Shown here piece after piece: positions 54,032-62,727 of a DNA stretch of 64,000 nucleotides (positions within the stretch are counted from its first letter, which is position 1; every line of letters starts with the position of its first letter). The DNA is taken from contig NZ_RCSU01000008.1 of assembly GCF_003991355.1 (NCBI RefSeq), forward strand, positions 62,001 through 126,000. The letters run 5' to 3'. The notes under the pieces were generated by a model. It had not been told where the DNA came from. It did no database searches and worked only from the letters and a program-made list of their open reading frames with translations. The stretch is from Pseudoflavitalea rhizosphaerae (GTDB lineage Bacteria; Bacteroidota; Bacteroidia; Chitinophagales; Chitinophagaceae). The position numbers and the translations under genes are program-made.

Positions 54032-54339
54032 ACGATATTTTACAAAAAAATTACCGCCATAAATGCGAGAGTCGCAAAGGTGTACCATCCAAAAAGAAGA
54101 AGCAGGATCCGCGGACAGCATGCTTTTCTGCTGATAGGCATCAGGACTAATCGCATGTTTGGTTGCCGGGCTCCTGCTTTACGGACACTACTGATTCTAA
54201 AACTACATATGCTCACAGGGGATTAAGATCCCGCCGTGCAATTTTGTCGGACGGGTCAAAACTATTTAAACGCTCTCTTTCCGCACACCGTTTTTTAACC
54301 CAATTAGCGATAAACAGATGTTAGCATTAACTTCATAGC
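54032..54339. other. 308-bp region containing a possible small membrane peptide
   Basis: Apart from the small ORF at 54040-54156 (minus strand, listed separately), no gene is seen. It also has the imperfect inverted pair AAGCAGGA near 54103 and TCCTGCTT near 54172. Confidence 0.5.
54040..54156 (-). CDS. Possible 38-aa single-pass membrane peptide
   Basis: ATG 54156 to TAA 54040. Begins MRLVLMPISRKACCPR, followed by a hydrophobic helix of about 20 residues (ILLLLFGWYTFATLAFMAVI) and a terminal FL. The positive start, the Cys-Cys pair and the single membrane helix are typical of small membrane proteins, and the frame lies in a gap with no other gene. Against it: short ORFs arise by chance and no ribosome-binding signal is evident. 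Function unknown. Confidence 0.4.
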   Translation of the reverse strand: MRLVLMPISRKACCPRILLLLFGWYTFATLAFMAVIFL

Positions 54340-54804
54340 ATGAACGAATTCAAGAAAAATGGTTTCGCTATTCTGAATGATTTCTATTCGCCGCAGGAAG
54401 TAAATGAAATGGTTTGTGCAATAGAAAATGCAATGACCGACAGACCTGCATTCCGCAGGTCAACTGATCTGTTTGCCATCAGACAGGTGATGAAAGAAAT
54501 TCCGGATCTGGTAACGATGGTTCTGAATCAAAAGCTAAAGGAGTTGATCACTGCAGCATTTGATGAGAATTATTTTGTGTCGAAATCCATTTATTTTGAT
54601 AAGCCCGGAAATTCAAACTGGTTTGTAGCTTATCATCAGGACCTGACCATATCCGTTAGTAATAAAGTGATGGTCAATGGATATGGCCCATATACAAAGA
54701 AGCAGGACCAGTTTGCTGTTCAACCGCCAGTTGCCGTTCTGGAGAAAAATTTCACTGCGAGGATCCATCTTGATCATACTGATGAAACCAATGATCCTTC
54801 ATGA
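54340..54804 (+). pseudogene. Phytanoyl-CoA dioxygenase-like protein, C-terminally truncated
   Basis: 154 aa. Start and first half match PhyH-type Fe(II)/2-oxoglutarate dioxygenases: NGFAILNDFYSPQEVNEMV, then the iron ligands H99-x-D101 in AYHQDLTISV and ARIHLDHTDETN near the end. Family members continue for about 80-100 residues with the distal His and the 2-oxoglutarate-binding Arg; these are absent here. Translation stops at TGA 54802 inside a 16-bp perfect palindrome (54794-54809). No remnant of the missing part is seen in the next 125 bp. Probably non-functional as an oxygenase. Confidence 0.72.
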
Positions 54805-54856
54805 AGGATGATTCAATACAATGCCCGCCAGGCGGACAGGGAAAAATTTTTCCCTG
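54794..54856. repeat. Two palindromes after the truncated dioxygenase gene
   Basis: ATCCTTCATGAAGGAT (54794-54809) is a perfect 16-bp palindrome over the stop codon; CAGGGAAAAATTTTTCCCTG (54837-54856) is a perfect 20-bp palindrome. The second could act as a terminator-like structure, although it lacks a separate loop and T tail. Confidence 0.7.
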
Positions 54857-54929
54857 CCTGAATAAATTCTCCCTTATTGTTTGAGCGGCCTGCCTTCCAG
54901 AATTTTACTCCATCAAATCAAAAAACAAA

Positions 54930-55817
54930 ATGATGGAAAAGAGAATTCAGGAAAAACGGATTACTGTTCTGGGGCTTGGACAAATGGGACGAAGAATGGC
55001 TGAAATGTACCTGGGTCAAGGATACCAGGTAACTGTATGGAACCGGAATATTTCAAAAGCCAGGGATATCGATGGTGCAATAGTAGCAACAACCGTTGAA
55101 GAAGCTATTTCGGTAAATGAGGTCATCATCATCTGTGTGCTGGATAATAATGCTGTTACTGCCATTCTCGACCAGGCGGGTGAACCTGGTTTCAGCAAAA
55201 AGACGTTTATCAATCTCACTACAGGTAATCCACAGGAAGCAAAAGAACTTGAAAGCAGGCTGGCAGTGCAAGGTGGCGCTTATCTCAATGGCGCAATCCA
55301 GGTAGCTCCTGAACAGATGGGACAGCCTGATACTACAATCCTGATGGCTGGCAATAAAGAAAGTTTCGATGAAGTCAAAACAGTACTCGATGTATTGGGA
55401 GGCAATATCAAATTCCTGGGAGTAAATGCATCTGCTTCACCCGCGATGGACCTGGCAACACTTTCATGGGTGTATGGTTCTTATATCGGATTGTTGTATG
55501 GTGTAGCACTGGTTCAGGCAGAAGGCATGCAATTGCATGACTTCAGGGATATTGTTGGAGAAATTGCGCCTTCCTTTATTGAATTCTTCAAACATGAAGT
55601 GAACATGATCCAGGAAGATAATTACAATATCACGCAGAGCCCGCTGATGATCAGTGTAGGCGCCACGCAACGGATTGCAGACGCGGTTTCGGCTGCAAAG
55701 CTGGACCCTGCATTCACCAACGTGATGGCAGGACTCCTCCAGAAAGCACGGGTTCGTGGATTCGAAAACCAGGAAGTGACGGCTGTTTTGAAAGTGATCA
55801 ATTCTCCCGATCGATAA
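54930..55817 (+). CDS. NAD(P)-dependent oxidoreductase, imine reductase / hydroxyisobutyrate dehydrogenase-like
   Basis: 295 aa. Rossmann start VLGLGQMGRRMAEMYL with VWNRN marking NADPH preference, then FINLTTGNPQEAKELE and the GAIQVAPEQMGQPDTTILMAG segment. The C-terminal helical domain (about 175-295) has no classic catalytic Lys of hydroxyisobutyrate dehydrogenases at the expected place, so it resembles the imine reductase branch. Reduces an imine or beta-hydroxy acid; the substrate is unknown. Follows the truncated dioxygenase by 125 bp. Confidence 0.87.
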   Translation: MMEKRIQEKRITVLGLGQMGRRMAEMYLGQGYQVTVWNRNISKARDIDGAIVATTVEEAISVNEVIIICVLDNNAVTAILDQAGEPGFSKKTFINLTTGNPQEAKELESRLAVQGGAYLNGAIQVAPEQMGQPDTTILMAGNKESFDEVKTVLDVLGGNIKFLGVNASASPAMDLATLSWVYGSYIGLLYGVALVQAEGMQLHDFRDIVGEIAPSFIEFFKHEVNMIQEDNYNITQSPLMISVGATQRIADAVSAAKLDPAFTNVMAGLLQKARVRGFENQEVTAVLKVINSPDR

Positions 55818-55842
55818 AAGCAATGATCACCGGAAGTTGATC

Positions 55843-55850
55843 TATCTTTG
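55843..55850 (+). promoter_or_regulatory. Candidate -7 box TATCTTTG upstream of an AraC gene
   Basis: Exact TAnnTTTG, 21 bp before ATG 55872. It supports that start over the TTG at 55848. Confidence 0.45.
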
Positions 55851-55871
55851 AGCTGCTGCAATAATAGAAAA

Positions 55872-56669
55872 ATGCAATTGCCCCCATCTCCCCATATCGC
55901 ACATATCGTGAAGCATTACCTGGTGCTGAAGGCCGGCGGGCCCGGGGATTCCATTCACCGTTTTTTTGCGGATGGCAATACGGGCATCGTATTCAATCTT
56001 GCAGCAACCACTCTGAAAATAAGTAATGATGCGGCAGCCACGCATAGTTGCTGGTTATATGGACAACTGAACAACTTCCGGGATCTTTCTTTCAGTGGCC
56101 CCATCGATTGGTTGATTGTGGTATTGCAGCCATACGGCGCTTATCATCTCTGGAATGTACCTGCAACGGAATTGAAAGATTGTTTCCTTCCGGCACAGGA
56201 AGTATTGGGCAGGGCCGCCGGATATATGGCTGACCGTTTGAGGCAAGCTGCTTCCGTATTCGATTGTATCGGGTTGCTGAATGCCTGGTTGCTCCGGATT
56301 TCCGAAAAAAGCAAACAACCCGATGCCCTGGTGCTGCAGGCTGTTCAACAGATCAGGGCCAGCGAAGGCAGTCTTCCTGTGCATGTTTTATTGAAACAAT
56401 TGCAGGTGAATGAACGGACGATGGAAAGGAAATTCAAACAGCATACCGGCATAACACCCAAGCAATATTCTGGAATCGTGCGGATGAATGCAAGCGCCAG
56501 AAAATTGAAACAGTTCCAGCACAAAGAAAGCCTCACTGCCATTGCTTATGATAACGATTATTTCGATCAGGCGCATTTCATCAAAGACTTCAGAAAATAT
56601 ACGGGGATCACTCCCTGGCAGTACCAACATACTGTAGATCCCCTCGCACTCAATTTTCTGCGATTGTAA
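55872..56669 (+). CDS. AraC family transcriptional regulator (DUF6597-type N-terminus)
   Basis: 265 aa from ATG 55872. N-terminal DUF6597-like domain (about 1-110): HIAHIVKHYLVLKAGG, FADGNTGIVFNLA. C-terminal HTH (about 165-260): VHVLLKQLQVNERTMERKFKQHTGITPKQYSGIVRMNAS and LTAIAYDNDYFDQAHFIKDFRKYTGITPWQYQ, both helix-turn-helix units intact. Same architecture as the regulator at 29619. Next to the imine reductase-like gene and the nitrilase gene, either of which may be a target. Confidence 0.9.
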   Translation: MQLPPSPHIAHIVKHYLVLKAGGPGDSIHRFFADGNTGIVFNLAATTLKISNDAAATHSCWLYGQLNNFRDLSFSGPIDWLIVVLQPYGAYHLWNVPATELKDCFLPAQEVLGRAAGYMADRLRQAASVFDCIGLLNAWLLRISEKSKQPDALVLQAVQQIRASEGSLPVHVLLKQLQVNERTMERKFKQHTGITPKQYSGIVRMNASARKLKQFQHKESLTAIAYDNDYFDQAHFIKDFRKYTGITPWQYQHTVDPLALNFLRL

Positions 56670-56741
56670 TTGTAATGCTTGTCGGTTTTTTACAATCGGC
56701 AGCAGAATGGCCAAATTAACTTGCGTTCATAATTGAAAAAG

Positions 56742-57692
56742 ATGGGACCGATCAGAATAGCCACTGCACAATTCGAGAACCGGAGTAATGATAAAGCCTG
56801 GAACCTGCAACAGGTCAGCAATCTGGCTGCAACGGCCAAATCCCGCGGAGCGCAGGTGATAGCTTTTCACGAATGCTCAGTTACCGGATACAGTTTTGCC
56901 AGGCATCTCAGCAGGGAACGGTTGTGGGAAATTGCCGAGCCCGTTCCGGACGGGAATAGTGTACAGGAATTGATCTCTATCGCAGGAAAGCATGATATTA
57001 TCCTGCTGGCGGGTTTGTTCGAGAGAACGGCAGATGGAAAAATGTACAAGACCCATGTTTGCGTAAATGGTTCGGGGATGATAGCGAAATTCCGGAAGCT
57101 GCATCCTTTCATCAATCCTCACTTAACTCCCGGTAATGAATACGTGCTTTTTGACCTGCTGGGTTGGAAATGCAGTATCCTGATCTGTTACGACAATAAT
57201 ATCATCGAGAACGTGAGGGCAACTGCCCTGCTGGGCGCTGAAATCATTTTCATGCCGCATGTTACCATGTGTACGCCTTCCCCCAGGCCTGGCGCGGGTT
57301 TTGTAGATGCTGCACTCTGGCTCGACCGGGAAGCAAATGCCGGAAAGCTCAGGGAGGAGTTTGATGGGCCGAAGGGACGCAGCTGGCTGATGAAATGGTT
57401 GCCTGCAAGAGCATATGATAATGCAGTATATGCTGTATTTTCCAATCCTATCGGGATGGATGATGATCAGTTGAAGAATGGTTGCTCCATGATCCTGGAC
57501 CCGTTCGGCGAGATCATGGCGGAATGCAGAACACTGGGTAATGATATTGCCATCGCTACGTTGACGCCGGAAAAGCTTACGCTGGCTGGTGGCCGCCGGT
57601 ACAGGAATGCAAGGCGGCCGGAATTGTACGGGACCATCATTGCAGCGGCACATCAGCCGGTACAGAAGGTGGCGTGGATAAACAAACAATAA
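56742..57692 (+). CDS. Carbon-nitrogen hydrolase (nitrilase superfamily)
   Basis: 316 aa from ATG 56742. Catalytic triad seen: Glu44 in FHECSVTGY, Lys119 in KFRKLHPF and Cys149 in ILICYDNN, with the usual spacing. The nucleophile context LICYD is typical of the amidase and carbamoylase-like branches rather than of true nitrilases, which have C-W-E. Cytoplasmic, hydrolysing a non-peptide C-N bond. The substrate is unknown. 72 bp after the AraC gene in the same direction. Confidence 0.93.
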   Translation: MGPIRIATAQFENRSNDKAWNLQQVSNLAATAKSRGAQVIAFHECSVTGYSFARHLSRERLWEIAEPVPDGNSVQELISIAGKHDIILLAGLFERTADGKMYKTHVCVNGSGMIAKFRKLHPFINPHLTPGNEYVLFDLLGWKCSILICYDNNIIENVRATALLGAEIIFMPHVTMCTPSPRPGAGFVDAALWLDREANAGKLREEFDGPKGRSWLMKWLPARAYDNAVYAVFSNPIGMDDDQLKNGCSMILDPFGEIMAECRTLGNDIAIATLTPEKLTLAGGRRYRNARRPELYGTIIAAAHQPVQKVAWINKQ

Positions 57693-57695
57693 CTG

Positions 57696-58277
57696 CTATT
57701 GTAATTGTTTAGGCTTCTGCCCTTCGTTTCCGTTTTCTATTATTGTTATGATCCTCTTGTTCCTGGTTTCCTGTTTTTGCGCCAGCACCAGCCATTTAAG
57801 GGTTAGCTTTTTGTCTGACTTACTCATTGCTTCGAAGAATTTTTCCGCTTTTCTATTTTTTCTGAATGCAGCCTGCAGGTCTGCCGGCACTTTAAGATGC
57901 TCCACCTCATCCATGATGGTCCAGTAACCATTGGCTTTGGCTGTTTTGATACAGTTATTTCCCGCAGGCGTCATCAAACCATCTTTGATCAGTCTTTTCA
58001 CTCTTTCCTTATTGATCGGGGACCAGGGGCTTTTAGGTTTGCGGATAGTGAAGGACTGGATGAAATGCGATTCATCGAAACTGCGCGTGGTGCTGTCTAT
58101 CCAGCCGAAACAGAGGGCTTCCTCAACAGCTGCATCATAGGGCAGGCCGCGTTTCTCAGTGTTCTTTTTAGCGATCTTCACCCAGATTGTAATGCCGGTT
58201 TTTTCGTGGTTCTTTTCCAGCCAAATCCTCCATTGCGCCCGGCTGCCAGGATCGATGATGTTGATTTCTTTAGTCAT
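57696..58277 (-). CDS. YdeI/OmpD-associated family protein
   Basis: 193 aa from ATG 58277. Pattern of the YdeI/OmdA family: WRIWLEKNHEKTGITIWVKI, then PYDAAVEEALCFGWIDSTTRSFDES and IRKPKSPWSPINKERVKRLI, and the closing AEKFFEAMSKSDKKLTLKWL with the A-x-x-x-K-R-I tail. Small cytoplasmic protein; family members are linked to stress or bacteriocin protection but the mechanism is not established. Converges on the nitrilase gene with only 3 bp between them. Confidence 0.9.
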   Translation of the reverse strand: MTKEINIIDPGSRAQWRIWLEKNHEKTGITIWVKIAKKNTEKRGLPYDAAVEEALCFGWIDSTTRSFDESHFIQSFTIRKPKSPWSPINKERVKRLIKDGLMTPAGNNCIKTAKANGYWTIMDEVEHLKVPADLQAAFRKNRKAEKFFEAMSKSDKKLTLKWLVLAQKQETRNKRIITIIENGNEGQKPKQLQ

Positions 58278-58398
58278 ACCCAAAACTAAAAGTTCCCTGT
58301 GACAACCTTATGTCAGTATAATTCAGGAAAACAGGAATAAAATTTGCTGCCGGGCCAATGCAGCAGAATAATAACTGGGATTGAATGGGCTGTTGATG

Positions 58399-58406
58399 TA
58401 CATTTG
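58399..58406 (+). promoter_or_regulatory. Candidate -7 box TACATTTG upstream of the DUF3050 gene
   Basis: Exact TAnnTTTG, 14 bp before ATG 58421. A TTG at 58381-58383 is only 15 bp upstream, closer than ideal. Confidence 0.4.
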
Positions 58407-58420
58407 CGCAAATTTTGGAA

Positions 58421-59200
58421 ATGAACAGTAATATCGAGAAGCTCCGGGGCAGCGTGGAACCGTTGAAGCAGGAAATCATCAATCATAAACTCTACTCCGT
58501 AATCGAAAACATCGGGGATGTAAGGACCTTCATGCAACACCATGTGTATGCTGTATGGGACTTCATGAGCCTTCTCAAATCATTACAATTTAATTTAACC
58601 TGTACTACTATTCCATGGTTTCCCAAAGGAGATGCAGAAACAAGGTACCTGATCAATGAGATCGTTACAGGAGAAGAATCCGATGTTGATCCGAACGGGA
58701 AAAGAATGAGTCATTTCGAGCTGTATGTGCAGGCAATGGAACAATGCGGAGCTTCAACGGAACCGATCAGGCAGTTCATTACAGTTTTACAGGAAAGCAG
58801 CAACCTGTTGCCGGCATTTGAAGCAGCCGGCCTGCCCTCCAATGTGCGTGATTTTGTTACTTTCACTTTCCATGTGATAGCCACTGACCAGCCTCACCTG
58901 CAAGCGGCTGTATTCTGTTTCGGAAGAGAGGACCTGATCCCGGAAATGTTCCATTCCATCGTGAACGATATCAGCGAAGGAACTCCTGAAAATATTTCAC
59001 TTTTCCAGTATTATCTCAAAAGGCATATTGAAATGGACGGAGGCCTCCATGGAGAACTGGCTCTCCAGATGGTTGCCAAGCTCTGCGGTGATAATGAAGA
59101 ATACTGGCAACAGGCGGAGGCTGTTGTTAAAGCGGCACTGCAGTTCCGCATCAATCTCTGGAATGGGGTATATGATGCCATCGTTGCCAGGAAAAATTAA
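58421..59200 (+). CDS. DUF3050 family protein (heme-oxygenase-like fold)
   Basis: 259 aa from ATG 58421. Matches DUF3050: EIINHKLYSVIENIGDVRTFMQHHVYAVWDFMSLLKSLQ with its H-H and H-x-Y pattern, RYLINEIVTGEESDVDP, FVTFTFHVIATDQPHLQAAVFCFGREDLIP and KRHIEMDGGLHGELA. Conserved Glu and His residues in the helices suggest a di-metal or heme-oxygenase-like centre. Cytoplasmic; no function is established for the family. Single gene. Confidence 0.9.
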   Translation: MNSNIEKLRGSVEPLKQEIINHKLYSVIENIGDVRTFMQHHVYAVWDFMSLLKSLQFNLTCTTIPWFPKGDAETRYLINEIVTGEESDVDPNGKRMSHFELYVQAMEQCGASTEPIRQFITVLQESSNLLPAFEAAGLPSNVRDFVTFTFHVIATDQPHLQAAVFCFGREDLIPEMFHSIVNDISEGTPENISLFQYYLKRHIEMDGGLHGELALQMVAKLCGDNEEYWQQAEAVVKAALQFRINLWNGVYDAIVARKN

Positions 59201-59336
59201 AGTCAGCCTGTAACAGACTGGAGCCTCCCGGGAAACCAGTAGATTTCACTACCTGAAACAAGGTAACTGATTGAAGATTAACGTAAATGTGCACAAAATC
59301 CGTTGCCCTTTTCTAGTCGTGGAATGCTTAAATTCC

Positions 59337-59344
59337 TAGTTTTG
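59337..59344 (+). promoter_or_regulatory. Candidate -7 box TAGTTTTG upstream of the TPR gene
   Basis: Exact TAnnTTTG, 25 bp before ATG 59370. No clear -33. Confidence 0.4.
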
Positions 59345-59369
59345 ACGTAAGAAAAAATTCCTGAAACAC

Positions 59370-61229
59370 ATGATACGTAGTTTGTCAATTTTAGTAATTC
59401 TGGTGCTTACCAGCGGGGTGGTTTCACGGTCTTTTGCGCAAAGCGGCTCTAAAGCTGAGACTGCCCTCAATCAACTAATGGAAGGAAATGCAAGGCTGGC
59501 AAAATCCACTGCTGATGAAGCGATTGCTTCTGACAGGAATAACGCCCTGGCCTATGCGGTACGCGGGAACTCCCTCACTTTGATCTCCGGTTGGAAAAGC
59601 GGTCTTCCCGATCTCGAAAAAGCAACTAAGCTCAGTCCTGATAACGGGCTTTATCTCTCTATGCTCGCCGATGTTTACAATGGGCTTGGACAGGAAGCGA
59701 ATGCCAAAAAAGCGGCTGAAAAAGCGTTTGTGGCTCTCCGTTCTCCCAAAACGGCTTTCGATTATTTTGCACGCGGTACAGTGAACTCACGACTGAACAG
59801 GTCCGCTGAAGCAATAGCCGATTATACAGCGGCCATTCAGATGAAACCTAATTTCGTTCGTGCTTATGGCAAGAGGGCCGGCATTTATTACGACAACAAG
59901 AAAGCAACCGAAGCGATCTTCGATTACACTATGTGTACCAACCTCTCGCCCGATTACACGGCTGGTTTCTATTATCGCGGTCTGATCTATATGGACCAGG
60001 GCAAGTACAAGAATGCGATCGAAGATTTTTCAAGCGTGATCAAGGTTGACGCATCCTATACCGATGCCTATCTCAACAGGGGTATCAGTTCCGCCAACCT
60101 GAGGAACTTCAATGATGCACTTTACGATTATGAAAAAGTGGAAAAGCTGGAGCCTGGCTATTGGCAGATCTACAACCGGAAAGGTCATGTCTACTACCAA
60201 CAGGAATACTGGCAGAGTGCTGTACAGGAGTACACTACAGCTATCCAGAAAAATCCCAGGCAGGCCATTTCCTATGTGTACAGGGCCAACACTTATTCCA
60301 GGATGGGTGATGCTGAAAAATGCCTGATGGATTTCCTGATGGCGCAGAACCTGGACCCTAAATTGAGTGATGTTTACCTGAACCGAGGCAATGTTTTCTA
60401 CAATGCAGAAATGTATGAAGATGCATTGAACGATTATAAAAAAGTGATAGAGCTCAGCCCGAAATGGTCTGGCGCCTATTTCAATGCTGCACTGGCATTG
60501 CAGGGAGATCAAAAGTTCACCGAGGCCATCAATTATTTCCAGAAAGCCATCGATCTCGATCCAAAGAATCTGGATGCGTACCTGAACAAAGCCTACGCTT
60601 ATGATGCCATCGGTAACAAAAAAGCGGCTGATGCTGAACGTAAGAAGTATGTGGAGATGGGTGGCGAACAGCAGGCAGTTGGTAAAAATGTATACAGGAA
60701 CATGTATCCTGAAATGGAATTTGACGCCAGTCTCGCAAAAAGTATGCTCGAGCGCGGTAACTGCACCATTCGCGGTAGGGCATGCACCAAAGTGGATGGA
60801 GGCATCTTCTATGCCAGGGGCGTTAAAGTGGTCCTCTACCCTGTTACTCCCTACCTTGAAGCCTGGTATGAGCTGCGCGAGAAAAAAGAAGGAAAGAAAA
60901 CAGGCGTATTCATGTCAAAAGAAGCCAGCAGGTATAAGATGGAAGTAACTGCGGATAACCAGGGTTTTTTCCAGTTCCAGGGATTGAAACCGGGTAAATA
61001 TTTCATCCAGGTGATGCACGAATTCAACCAGGCGAAAACTGCCAGGATCTATACCGGTTCTGATGTATCACAGAACGGCCCGGTAAGGACAACCACAAAT
61101 TATTATTACGATCAGGATTATACAGTTGCCAGGTCAAAGAGGCTTGAAAAATTTGTTGATATCAAGGATGCGGGCGATAGTAAGCGTGTTACGCTCGCCA
61201 ATGGCGTTATCAAAAGCTGTTCCCTGTAA
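59370..61229 (+). CDS. Exported TPR protein with a C-terminal regulatory-like domain
   Basis: 619 aa with signal peptide (about 1-24). Tandem TPR units fill about residues 25-430: AYAVRGNSLTL, AYGKRAGIYYDNKKATEAI, AGFYYRGLIYMDQGKYKNAIEDF, AYLNRGISSANLRNFNDAL, VYLNRGNVFYNAEMYEDALNDY and others, about eleven. The last 160 residues form a different domain with GGIFYARGVKVVLYPVTPYL and GFFQFQGLKPGKYFIQVMHE, like the beta-sandwich of carboxypeptidase-regulatory domains. Probably a periplasmic scaffold. Ends at a strong terminator. The partner is unknown. Confidence 0.88.
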   Translation: MIRSLSILVILVLTSGVVSRSFAQSGSKAETALNQLMEGNARLAKSTADEAIASDRNNALAYAVRGNSLTLISGWKSGLPDLEKATKLSPDNGLYLSMLADVYNGLGQEANAKKAAEKAFVALRSPKTAFDYFARGTVNSRLNRSAEAIADYTAAIQMKPNFVRAYGKRAGIYYDNKKATEAIFDYTMCTNLSPDYTAGFYYRGLIYMDQGKYKNAIEDFSSVIKVDASYTDAYLNRGISSANLRNFNDALYDYEKVEKLEPGYWQIYNRKGHVYYQQEYWQSAVQEYTTAIQKNPRQAISYVYRANTYSRMGDAEKCLMDFLMAQNLDPKLSDVYLNRGNVFYNAEMYEDALNDYKKVIELSPKWSGAYFNAALALQGDQKFTEAINYFQKAIDLDPKNLDAYLNKAYAYDAIGNKKAADAERKKYVEMGGEQQAVGKNVYRNMYPEMEFDASLAKSMLERGNCTIRGRACTKVDGGIFYARGVKVVLYPVTPYLEAWYELREKKEGKKTGVFMSKEASRYKMEVTADNQGFFQFQGLKPGKYFIQVMHEFNQAKTARIYTGSDVSQNGPVRTTTNYYYDQDYTVARSKRLEKFVDIKDAGDSKRVTLANGVIKSCSL

Positions 61230-61261
61230 GAGCAAACATTACAGTTTTGAGTAAGAAGAAG

Positions 61262-61288
61262 CGACCCGGCAACGGGTCGTTTTTTTTT
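61262..61288 (+). terminator. Rho-independent terminator after the TPR gene
   Basis: Stem CGACCCG (61262-61268) / CGGGTCG (61273-61279), GCAA loop, then nine T (61280-61288). Its T tail overlaps the last codons of the convergent DUF2004 gene. Confidence 0.92.
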
Positions 61289-61787
61289 AGCTTTCCATCG
61301 TCATATAATCGAGAATTCCGTTCTCGTCTGTATTGATCACCAGCAGGTAGTCTACATTATCCTGTCCGATCGAATAATCGAAAACAGCAAATTGTCCGCC
61401 GCCATCGGGATATAGCCCGATCCGCACCAGATGCAGCTTTTCCGCAATTTGTAAAAGCTGGTCTTCAGGGTCTGCATCGAACCCTATCAGTTGTGACAGT
61501 TCTTCCGCTTCCAATACATCTTTGATATATTCCGCGTATTCTCTCACGGTGGAATCATCGTCCTCGTTCAGATCATTCTGTATATAACGCGTGTTACGGC
61601 TGAGCCAGTTGGGAATGTTCTGCAGGAATTTTTTCACGGTGATCAATCGTTCCTCGTCGATGGCACTGTTCTCGAAGTTGAGATCCACAGATATTGTTCC
61701 GGAGTTGTGCTGAAAATCTGATTCATAATATTCTTCAACAGAGGTTGTATTGATGGGGCCGAAGAATGGAAGTTCAACAATGGGCAT
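61287..61787 (-). CDS. DUF2004 family protein
   Basis: 166 aa, acidic, cytoplasmic. Starts MPIVELPFFGPINTTSVEEYYE, a typical DUF2004 opening, with VDLNFENSAIDEERL and the closing VDYLLVINTDENGILDYMTMES. No catalytic motif. Family members often sit in immunity or toxin-related neighbourhoods, but nothing of that kind is adjacent here. Overlaps the terminator of the TPR gene by two bases. Confidence 0.82.
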   Translation of the reverse strand: MPIVELPFFGPINTTSVEEYYESDFQHNSGTISVDLNFENSAIDEERLITVKKFLQNIPNWLSRNTRYIQNDLNEDDDSTVREYAEYIKDVLEAEELSQLIGFDADPEDQLLQIAEKLHLVRIGLYPDGGGQFAVFDYSIGQDNVDYLLVINTDENGILDYMTMES

Positions 61788-61945
61788 GATCAGGGATATT
61801 TTTCTGGTTCACCAATGGTTTTGCGGTCACCATATAAGCAAATTACAAAAAATCATAGTTCAGTCATTTTACCCCCCTGCCCGATCCTTCCGTCCCTGCG
61901 GAAGGGATACACGCAGTAGTAATTGGAGGAAGGATGGATCTGTTA

Positions 61946-62524
61946 TTATTTCTGCACGATCTTAAGATCGTACTTGACCAGCAGCCCTCCCAGCTCATAC
62001 AAATGGAAAATAGCTTTTTTGATCCTGTTCCTTTCGGGGTCGATTGTGAAGTTGGTAGCGCCACTCAGATCGGCTTTTTCAAGATTGGTGTTGTTGAAGC
62101 TGGCATTCAACAGATCGCATGCCAGGAATTTCGATTCTGTCAGGTCAGCATCGGTAAGATCTATCTCGTGCAACTGGCAATGCTCGAAGAAAGTCTTTTT
62201 GATCTTCAAGCCATAGAAGGAAGAGTGGTTGAGCATGGAATGATGGAAGGAAAAGGCCAGCCCAAATTCACTGCATTGTTCAAAATGTAGTCCCAACATT
62301 TTACACTCTTTGAATTTGACGCCCTGGAAGCCCGTCTTTATTAATTTAGCGAGGCTCAGGTTACAACCTGTAAAATCGCAATCGATGAAAAGTACCCCGG
62401 AGAGATCGGTTTCCGAGAAATCACAGTTCCTGAAGCTGCAGGCTTCGTATTCTCCCTTGCTCAAAGGCGTTTCCCGGTAGTTGATCTTCTCGAAGGTCTC
62501 GTCTTCAAAGTAGCGTTTTTCCAT
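61946..62524 (-). CDS. Pentapeptide repeat protein
   Basis: 192 aa. From residue about 25 to 155 it consists of A/C-x-L/F-x-x repeats, e.g. CSFRNCDFSETDLSGVLF, CDFTGCNLSLAKL, CQLHEIDLTDADLTESKFLACDLLNASF, giving a right-handed quadrilateral beta-helix. The last 30 residues are a helical cap. Members of this fold can mimic DNA and protect gyrase (Qnr/MfpA) but most have unknown roles; nothing here points to gyrase. The start at 62524 fits the first strand. Confidence 0.9.
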   Translation of the reverse strand: MEKRYFEDETFEKINYRETPLSKGEYEACSFRNCDFSETDLSGVLFIDCDFTGCNLSLAKLIKTGFQGVKFKECKMLGLHFEQCSEFGLAFSFHHSMLNHSSFYGLKIKKTFFEHCQLHEIDLTDADLTESKFLACDLLNASFNNTNLEKADLSGATNFTIDPERNRIKKAIFHLYELGGLLVKYDLKIVQK

Positions 62525-62727
62525 CCGGCAAATTTGAAGCAGAATTCTTATTGTTGATGAAATATTTTTTTGGTCCGCTACAATCGAAATGGCATCCGCC
62601 TCCGGGAGGTATGTATAAAATCAATGCGTACTGATACTTTTTGTCTTAAATCAACGTTGTAAGGGAGTGATAAAGATGGTTTTGATACAGCAGACAGGAA
62701 AACCCTCAATACCCGATCTATCCCTTT

